Of a stretch of DNA of 39,013 nt, positions 33,236 through 39,013 are shown in pieces. Source of the stretch: Gammaproteobacteria bacterium (GTDB lineage: Bacteria > Pseudomonadota > Gammaproteobacteria > Ga0077554 > Ga007554); assembly GCA_005240065.1 (NCBI GenBank), contig SBBG01000047.1, positions 1 to 39,013 of the forward strand, read 5' to 3'. Each line of letters begins with the position of its first letter. Position 1 is the first letter of the stretch. The notes under the pieces are model-generated. The model was not told the origin of the DNA. It saw only the letters and a list, made by a program, of their open reading frames with translations, and made no database searches. The position numbers and the translations under genes were made by a program.

Positions 33236-36200
33236 CTACCCGCCCGCCGAGGCAACTTCCGCCGGCAACTCCGTTTCACGGCGCAAGACGCTCTCGACAT
33301 GGCCGTATTCCTCGACGATTTTCTCCAGGCGAAATAGCGCATCGGCAGGCATCCCGTCCCGGCAGGATTCTTCCAATCCCTTGCACAGATTCGACAGCGC
33401 CACCGCGCCGAGATTCGCGCTGCTTCCCTTCAGGGTATGCGCCTCGCGCAATAATGCCTGACTCTCCCCGCTCTGCGCCATCTCGCGCATCGCCGCCAAG
33501 CGCTGAGGAACCGCCGCCAGGAACACCTTGATCAAATCAGGAAAACCGGCCCCCATCAGATCACGAAGGGTGTCCAGGGTAGCGTGATCCACCGTAGGCG
33601 GCTTGGGTTCATCGATGGACCCGGACACGATATTCGCGTCGTGCCGGCTCTCGGCCTGAACGCTTTTCGTCTCACCCGCCGGCAGCCAGCGCGCCAGGAT
33701 CTCTCGTAATGTCTCGATCTTGGCGGGTTTGGTCAGATAATCATCCATGCCGCAATCCAGACATTTCTTGCAGACATCTTCCATGGCGTTGGCGGTCATG
33801 GCGATGATCGGAACATGCTCGCCGTCGCCCTCGTTGCCGCGAATCACCGCCGTGGTTTCATAACCGTCCAGCCCGGGCATCTGTAAATCCATGAGAATCA
33901 GGCCATAACGCCGGCCGGCCAGCAGCGCCAGCGCCTCACCGCCATGATTCGCCACATCGGCGGCATACCCCAGCCTTTGCAACATGCCCAACGCGACTTT
34001 CTGGTTCACGACATTGTCTTCAACCACGAGAATACGGGCATCATGCGCAACCAGGGGTTCGGCTTCGACGGGAAACCCCTCTTGCCCGGCACTCGCATCG
34101 CGGGTATCGCTCAGGCAATCGTGGAAATGGGCCAATCGGACCGGCTTCGCCAAACTACCCGCGATGCCCGCCCGCCGCGCCGCTTCGGCATCGGAGACAT
34201 GCCGCCCATAAGACGCCAGCATGATCAGCCGTGTCGTTGCGATGGCCGGATCGTTTTTTATCGTGCGCGGCAACTGCCATTCGGCCATTTCCGGCATATC
34301 CGCATCCAGAATGGCGAGATCGTAAGGCTTGCCGCTCGCCTGAGCGGAGCGCAGCATGGACAGCACTTCTTCGGCGCCGCCAGCGACATCGCTCACCCCG
34401 CCCCAGGCAACGATCTGATGACTGAGGGCGGTGCGGTAGGCGGCATTTTCGTCCGCGACCAGCACCCTGATATCCTTGATGTTCTCCAGTGTGTGATTCA
34501 TGGACGGAGCCACTCCTTCCTGCTTTTGAAAAGGCAGATCGACCCGGAAGGAACTTCCCGCGCCCTGCTCGCTTTCCACGCCGATCTCGCCCCCCATGAG
34601 CTCCGCCAACTGCTTTGAAATGGCAAGACCCAAACCTGTCCCGCCATACTTGCGGGTGATCGACCCGTCAGCCTGGGTGAAGGGCTGAAACAGCAGGCGC
34701 AGCGTTTCGGGCGCAATACCGATGCCGGTGTCGGAGACCTCGAAGCGAAGCGAAACCTGATCCTCCGACTCCCTGACGAGGGTGACACGTATCACAACCT
34801 CACCCCAATCGGTGAATTTGATGGCATTGCCGATGAGATTGGAAAGAATCTGCCGCAAACGCCCGGGGTCACCGAGCAACAACACGGGAACATCGGCGGG
34901 AATCAGCGAGATCAGCTCCAGACCCTTGCCATAGGCGCGCGCGGCGAACAGATGAATCACGTCCTCGACGACTTGCCGCAGATCGAAGCCGATGATTTCC
35001 ACGCGCATCTTCCCGGCCTCGATTTTCGAGAAATCGAGGATGTCATTGATGATGGAGAGCAAGGCTTCGGCCGAGCTGTTCACGGTCTCGGCGAAATCGC
35101 GCTGATCCGGCGTCAACTTCGTTTCGAGCAGCATCCGCGTCATACCGATCACCCCGTTCATCGGCGTGCGTATTTCATGGCTCATGTTGGCGAGAAATTC
35201 CGACTTGAGACGGGCGGCCTCCAGCGCCATGTCCCGCGCCTGTTTCAGATCCTTTTCTATCTGTTTTCGCTCGGTCACGTCGCGCAAAACGCCGACGAAC
35301 AGACGCCTGTTATCAAGCGTCATTTCCGTGATACCGATCTCTACCGGAAAGACGCGGCCATCCCTGTGCTGCGCGGGAATTTCCCGCCCCACGCCAATGA
35401 TCCTGGAAACGCCCGTATTCAGATAATTGGCGAGATATTGCTGGTGTCTGCCCTGATGATCGGGGGTGGCCAGCATGCCGATGTTTCTCCCCACCAATTC
35501 ATCACGGCCATAACCGAAAAGCCGCTCCACGGACGGATTGACCAGCTCGATCAATCCCTGCTCATTGATGATAACAATGCCGTCGATGACATTATTGATA
35601 ATGGCACGCAAGCGTTCCTCGCTCTCCTTCAGGGTCTTCTGCACCCTGGAACGTTGCTCGACCTCGCTTTCCAGCATGATTTTCTGTTGAGTCAAATCCT
35701 CATCCCTCTCCGCCAGGGACAACATCATATTGTTGAATGCCTCGGATATTTTGGATATCTCCCTGGTTCCCGACATTTCCGCGCGCACCTGCGGCCCGAT
35801 GTCCTTGGCATGCTCCATCAGGTCGGCAAGCTCATTCAGCGGCTGGGTCATACGGCCGACGATGAAACGCAGCAACCATAAAACGATAACCACGGCCACC
35901 AGCGTGGTCAAACCTATGCGAACCAAAATATCCAACCGCAACGTATGGAGCGTGTCCTTGCTCATTGCAACATGAACATAGCCCAGAAATTCGGGACGGG
36001 TTTCACCGCTGGCAAAGGGAGATGCCTCATTTCCGGCAGGCGCATTCGAATATACCGGAGCGAGGAAGTGCCACGCGCGGGAGGTTTCACTGGCCAGGAT
36101 GGTCTCACCAGGCAACACAGGATGTAGTGGTGGCTCCCAGTCCGCAACCTCGCCCTTGCGCATAAGCACCTTGCCATTGCCTTCGTAAATGGACACATAG

Positions 36201-36493
36201 CCGATATCGGGAAATGCCAGCGTCGCGGCGGCGGGAATATGGGCATTCTCGGCCGAGCCATACAAAAGTGCGAGCATGCTCTGCCGGGAAAAACCGCTGG
36301 TCACTTGCATACCCTGCCGGATCAGCGCGTCACGGATACCAAGACTCGCCTGCCAGGAAGTGATCAGGGAAGATGCCAGGGCAAGACCGGCGATGACGAA
36401 GGTGAAGGCGATGGATAACTGACGCCGCAAACCCATCGACGGCGGGAAGATCCGCGCCGCCCATCCATCGAGCCATTTCATATTGATCTTCAT
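33236..36493 (-). CDS. hybrid sensor histidine kinase/response regulator (BarA-like architecture)
   Basis: 1085 residues from the ATG at 36493 (MKINMKWLDGW); the track's 38 extra residues read through a repeat element and are unlikely. Order: TM helix (about 28-45), periplasmic sensor region of about 145 residues, TM helix (about 193-212), HAMP, coiled coil, PAS (RLRAIINNVIDGIVIINEQGLIELVNPSVERLFGYG), HisKA with phospho-His about 439 (FLANMSHEIRTPMNGVIGM), HATPase (NLIGNAIKFT, DTGIGI, GTGLGLAI), REC1 (AILDADMPEM), REC2 (LILMDLQMPGLDG) and HPt (EAHTLKGSSANLG). The signal is unknown. It follows a periplasmic binding-protein gene on the same strand. Confidence 0.94.
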   Translation of the reverse strand: MKINMKWLDGWAARIFPPSMGLRRQLSIAFTFVIAGLALASSLITSWQASLGIRDALIRQGMQVTSGFSRQSMLALLYGSAENAHIPAAATLAFPDIGYVSIYEGNGKVLMRKGEVADWEPPLHPVLPGETILASETSRAWHFLAPVYSNAPAGNEASPFASGETRPEFLGYVHVAMSKDTLHTLRLDILVRIGLTTLVAVVIVLWLLRFIVGRMTQPLNELADLMEHAKDIGPQVRAEMSGTREISKISEAFNNMMLSLAERDEDLTQQKIMLESEVEQRSRVQKTLKESEERLRAIINNVIDGIVIINEQGLIELVNPSVERLFGYGRDELVGRNIGMLATPDHQGRHQQYLANYLNTGVSRIIGVGREIPAQHRDGRVFPVEIGITEMTLDNRRLFVGVLRDVTERKQIEKDLKQARDMALEAARLKSEFLANMSHEIRTPMNGVIGMTRMLLETKLTPDQRDFAETVNSSAEALLSIINDILDFSKIEAGKMRVEIIGFDLRQVVEDVIHLFAARAYGKGLELISLIPADVPVLLLGDPGRLRQILSNLIGNAIKFTDWGEVVIRVTLVRESEDQVSLRFEVSDTGIGIAPETLRLLFQPFTQADGSITRKYGGTGLGLAISKQLAELMGGEIGVESEQGAGSSFRVDLPFQKQEGVAPSMNHTLENIKDIRVLVADENAAYRTALSHQIVAWGGVSDVAGGAEEVLSMLRSAQASGKPYDLAILDADMPEMAEWQLPRTIKNDPAIATTRLIMLASYGRHVSDAEAARRAGIAGSLAKPVRLAHFHDCLSDTRDASAGQEGFPVEAEPLVAHDARILVVEDNVVNQKVALGMLQRLGYAADVANHGGEALALLAGRRYGLILMDLQMPGLDGYETTAVIRGNEGDGEHVPIIAMTANAMEDVCKKCLDCGMDDYLTKPAKIETLREILARWLPAGETKSVQAESRHDANIVSGSIDEPKPPTVDHATLDTLRDLMGAGFPDLIKVFLAAVPQRLAAMREMAQSGESQALLREAHTLKGSSANLGAVALSNLCKGLEESCRDGMPADALFRLEKIVEEYGHVESVLRRETELPAEVASAGG

Positions 36494-36500
36494 ACGGAAT

Positions 36501-36667
36501 CTCAGAACCTGTTTACGATCTCGATCAAGGGAAGAGCGAAGCGAAGGGTTCCCAGCGCAAGGCGAAAATGGCCGAAAAAGCGGAGCATACACGGAGTATG
36601 TGAGCATTTTGAGGTCATTTTCAACGCCGTGATGCGCCCTTCAGCGAGACCGTAAACAGGTTCTCAG
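36501..36667. repeat. second MITE-like element with 23-bp terminal inverted repeats
   Basis: CTCAGAACCTGTTTACGATC (plus TCG) at 36501-36523 and its inverted partner at 36645-36667 match at 21 of 23 positions. The 121 bases between them carry no ORF that I trust. The sequence is unrelated to the hairpin-core family. The left end lies just upstream of the kinase ATG and the right end contains the stop codon of the binding-protein gene. Mobility is inferred from structure; no other copy is in this window. Confidence 0.72.
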
Positions 36668-37623
36668 GGGAATACCGCGTCGAAGCTGGCCCGCTTATGC
36701 ACCAGCGCCTGGAGATTGAGATGTTCCGCGGTGCGCAGGTTCACCGCGGCCAGCAAGTCTCCCAGAGGAATCACCCCGGCGCCGCGGCCTTTGGCCAATT
36801 CCAGCGCCATCTTCGCCAGGCTGCGCCCAAGCATGTAATTATCGGGATACAACGCGAACAATGCGCCGCGCTTGACATGCAGGGGATTGCCAGAGAATAC
36901 CACCACCTCGCGCTGCCACGCCTCTTGCAGCACCGCCGGCAAGACAGCGATCTCATCGAGCGTGCCATCCTCCGGCGGCAGCCATAGCGCATCTGCGACG
37001 CCGCTCACCGCGCCGGACACATCCCGGTAAAGACGCGCCGCCGTGCGCAAGTCGCGCGCCTCATGACCGATCAACTCCACACCATGACTTCGCGCCGCCT
37101 CCCGCGCCAGAGCCATCAGCCAGCCGTTCGCTTCGGGATTGAAAATCACATGAACACGCCGCACTTGCGGCGCCAACTGGTGCAAGCGGGAAAACAGGAT
37201 AACGGGATCGGGAACGAGACTGATACCGGCAAAACCCGGCGGAAGGGATTGCGGCGTTATGTTCACCGCACCGATCACCACCGGCCTGCTTGGCCGCAAC
37301 GCCTTCAATGCATCGAAGCCGCGCCGCCCCAGGCCGATCACCGCACCACCCGGTTGACGTTCGAGCTGTTGCTGCAAGGCACTCGTATCGTGCCCGGAGG
37401 GCACGGGATAATTGACCGCCTGACCTCGGATCTGATCCGCGATGCCCGCCATCACCTGATCGAGCACGGCGCGATAAGGTGCCTGAATGTCGGGATACAC
37501 GACGGTGACCGGCGGCAGACTTTCAGCGGAGGCGATGAAAGCGGGAAAGGAACAGAAAAAAATGACGCACAGCCCTATCGAGCGGCGTACAGCGGCATGT
37601 GTTTTCTTTATCGTTGTCGACAT
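36664..37623 (-). CDS. ABC-transporter-type periplasmic substrate-binding protein
   Basis: About 319 residues. A signal peptide (RRSIGLCVIFFCSFPAFIASA) is followed by a two-lobe periplasmic-binding fold: PPVTVVYPDIQAPYRAVLDQVMAGI, GGAVIGLGRRGFDAL, RPVVIGAVNITPQSLP, VRRVHVIFNPEANGWL and the closing GVIPLGDLLAAVNLRTAEHLNL. This resembles the ABC_sub_bind family. The track start 37659 is a GTG with weak GAGG upstream; the ATG at 37623 gives a better signal peptide. No ATPase or permease genes are adjacent; its neighbours are a TonB receptor and a sensor kinase, so it may serve sensing rather than transport. The stop lies in a repeat end. Confidence 0.82.
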   Translation of the reverse strand: MSTTIKKTHAAVRRSIGLCVIFFCSFPAFIASAESLPPVTVVYPDIQAPYRAVLDQVMAGIADQIRGQAVNYPVPSGHDTSALQQQLERQPGGAVIGLGRRGFDALKALRPSRPVVIGAVNITPQSLPPGFAGISLVPDPVILFSRLHQLAPQVRRVHVIFNPEANGWLMALAREAARSHGVELIGHEARDLRTAARLYRDVSGAVSGVADALWLPPEDGTLDEIAVLPAVLQEAWQREVVVFSGNPLHVKRGALFALYPDNYMLGRSLAKMALELAKGRGAGVIPLGDLLAAVNLRTAEHLNLQALVHKRASFDAVFP

Positions 37624-37698
37624 GGGGAAAATCAATAACCATTCCATATAGATCGGCACGCCATCCTCTGGCCATTAGAGAAGCGTCGCCCCGGCCCG

Positions 37699-38007
37699 CA
37701 TGACACACCCTGCGACCGGATACAGCAACCGTAGGGTGCGCCGCGCGCACCGCGATAACATGCCTTGCCGGAAACCACTGCCATGGTGCGTATGACGCAC
37801 CCTGCAAGCCGATACACCACGCACAACCACCGTAGGGTGCGCCGCGCGCACCGCAATAACATGCCTTACCGGAAACCATCACCATGGTGCGTATGACGCA
37901 CCCTACAAGCCGATACACCACGCACAACCACCGTAGGGTGCGCCGCGCGCACCGCGATAACATGCCTCACCGGAAACCACTGCCATGGTGCGTATGACGC
38001 ACCCTAC
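37699..38007. repeat. tandem hairpin array, 101-bp period
   Basis: Three units start with GTAGGGTGCGCCGCGCGCAC at 37731, 37832 and 37933, exactly 101 bases apart, with a decayed partial unit at 37699-37730. Each has a 75-bp core ending CGCACCCTAC (or CTGC) and a 26-bp linker (AAGCCGATACACCACGCACA...). The arms are those of the 50-bp dispersed core, but the loop is 25 bases longer. The last unit runs into the TonB receptor gene, whose TAG stop is part of the repeat. The period is not a multiple of three and the reading frames are not conserved, so it is non-coding. Confidence 0.88.
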
Positions 38008-39013
38008 AACCTGTACCGCACTTCCAGATACACGCTGCGGCCCGGCAGGGGCAGGTCGTAGCGAATGAACCCCGGCGCGGGGCTGGGTTCGCGCGCGTCG
38101 GCGTTCAGCAGGTTGTGGACCAGCAGCGCCACGTCCCACGCGCGCGCTATTTCATTGCGGCGCAGCGTCATGTTCACCAGCGTGTAATCGGACACGGGCG
38201 GGCGGCTGTCGCCCGGCGCGCGCACGCGATCCATGATGTGTTTGACCTGGATGTTCCATTGCCAATCCGGCAGGAAACGCCAGTCCGCCTGGGCATAGAG
38301 CTGCTGGCGTGGCACGGCCGGCACGGCCCGATCCGTGAGAATGTCCGTGGCGCGCTGCCAGACGTAGTTGGCCTTCACATCCAGCGCGCGGCTGGCGGCC
38401 CAGCGCAGCTCCCATTCCAGCCCGTGGCCATCCTGGCCGCCGCTGTTGACCGCCGGGGCGCCGGCGACGAAGCGGATGACATCGCGCATCTCGTAACGAT
38501 AGACATTGAAGCGCGTGGTGACATCGCCCGTGGGCTGGTAATCGAAGGCCATCTCCAGCGTGTCGATGGTCTCCGGCTTGAGGCTGGCATTGCCCCGCGC
38601 CACGGGATTGTTGATGTTGTAGAGTTCGGCGAAGGCCGGGGCGCGGAAGGCGCGGCCGTAGAGCAGCTTCGCCGTCAGGTTGTAGCGGGCCGCCCACACC
38701 AGCGCCAGGCGCGGATTGGTGGTGGAACCGAAATCGGAGTAATGGTCGTAACGCAGCCCGGCGGTGAGATTCCAGTCGGGCAGGACAGACCACTCGTCCT
38801 GCGCCAGGGCATACACCACTTGCCGGCTGTGGGGGCGGATGAACACCAGATTGGGATCATTGCTAACGTCGATCACCGGGCCGATCGGATTGAATTGGGC
38901 ATCGTAATTCTTCGACTCGCGCACCTTGTACAACTCGCCGTTGTTGAAGCCCGTGCCGAGGCGGATGCGGTGGCGGGGGATACCGGTGTACACGCCCGCG
39001 GCGGAGAGGCGGG
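38004..39013 (-). CDS. TonB-dependent outer-membrane receptor, C-terminal part
   Basis: The minus-strand frame is open to the window edge, so the 5' part is missing. About 336 residues of beta-barrel are present. ARYNLTAKLLYGRAFRAPAFAELYNINNPVARGNASLKPETIDTLEMAFDYQPTG is the usual barrel segment with the 'FRAP.f.eLY' and 'NP.LKPE' landmarks of BtuB/siderophore-type receptors. Alternating hydrophobic strands continue to the C-terminal SVYLEVRYRL. It would import a ligand such as a siderophore, vitamin or metal complex; the ligand cannot be told from this part. The stop codon falls in the tandem hairpin array. Confidence 0.92.
   Translation of the reverse strand, partial: RLSAAGVYTGIPRHRIRLGTGFNNGELYKVRESKNYDAQFNPIGPVIDVSNDPNLVFIRPHSRQVVYALAQDEWSVLPDWNLTAGLRYDHYSDFGSTTNPRLALVWAARYNLTAKLLYGRAFRAPAFAELYNINNPVARGNASLKPETIDTLEMAFDYQPTGDVTTRFNVYRYEMRDVIRFVAGAPAVNSGGQDGHGLEWELRWAASRALDVKANYVWQRATDILTDRAVPAVPRQQLYAQADWRFLPDWQWNIQVKHIMDRVRAPGDSRPPVSDYTLVNMTLRRNEIARAWDVALLVHNLLNADAREPSPAPGFIRYDLPLPGRSVYLEVRYRL

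Noticed and set aside
37523-37963. 146-residue ORF with repeated peptide over the tandem array
   Set aside because: The 101-bp period is not a multiple of three, so the repeated peptides fall in different frames. This is non-coding repeat DNA.
37699-38007. CRISPR array
   Set aside because: Units are 101 bp with near-identical linkers, not short repeats with unique spacers, and no cas gene is nearby.

Overview
The window is bacterial chromosomal DNA with high GC content. Full-length housekeeping genes sit next to secreted-protein genes, toxin-antitoxin modules and many small palindromic repeats. Several features point to a gammaproteobacterium, or a closely allied betaproteobacterium, with a Gram-negative envelope: truA-trpF-trpB-trpA-accD order, class 2 PyrD, a fused MrpAB antiporter, an RND pump with lipoprotein adaptor, a TonB receptor, a BarA-type kinase, FliK, rhombosortase and a PEP-CTERM protein. 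I cannot name a genus.

Layout. 1-1455: the 5' part of leuA on the minus strand, preceded by a likely leucine-rich leader peptide. 1534-2275: a Phd/YefM-VapC-type module with a perfect palindromic operator inside its promoter. 2295-4502: pyrD and hemH, followed by the divergent rsmE (4641) and a convergent cytochrome c lipoprotein (5383). 6248-11978: a six-gene Mrp-type cation/proton antiporter operon (mnhAB fusion-C-D-E-F-G) whose genes overlap end to start. 12358-20708: a secreted-protease island with three different subtilases, a PEP-CTERM protein behind a sigma-54-type promoter, a rhombosortase and a small DUF5818-like exported protein. 20788-26143: the truA-trpF-trpB-trpA-accD block, into which a yefM-yoeB-hicB toxin-antitoxin cassette with its own promoter has been inserted between truA and trpF. 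26224-31257: an unrecognised exported protein and an RND efflux pair. 31444-36493: a Bcp-type peroxiredoxin, a stand-alone fliK and a hybrid histidine kinase. 36664-39013: a periplasmic ABC-type binding protein, a tandem hairpin array and the 3' part of a TonB-dependent receptor.

The strongest non-genic signal is a family of small mobile-looking repeats. Each has a 50-bp imperfect hairpin core (GTAGGGTGCG...CGCACCCTAC), and well-preserved copies carry arms ending in TTAACCCGGCAATCAAAT-like inverted repeats, about 136-139 bp in total. Six copies with a 50-bp core, one short remnant and a three-unit tandem variant (101-bp period, 75-bp core) occur here. A second, unrelated element of about 167 bp lies beside the kinase gene. 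Repeat ends overlap the stop codons of four genes, so these elements have probably reshaped gene 3' ends.

How the parts could work together: the two toxin-antitoxin modules each carry a sigma-70 promoter overlapped by an inverted repeat, as expected for autoregulation. The second one probably also feeds transcription into trpFBA. The protease island implies two surface-sorting systems in the same cell (exosortase for PEP-CTERM, rhombosortase for GlyGly-CTERM), although no GlyGly-CTERM substrate is visible here.
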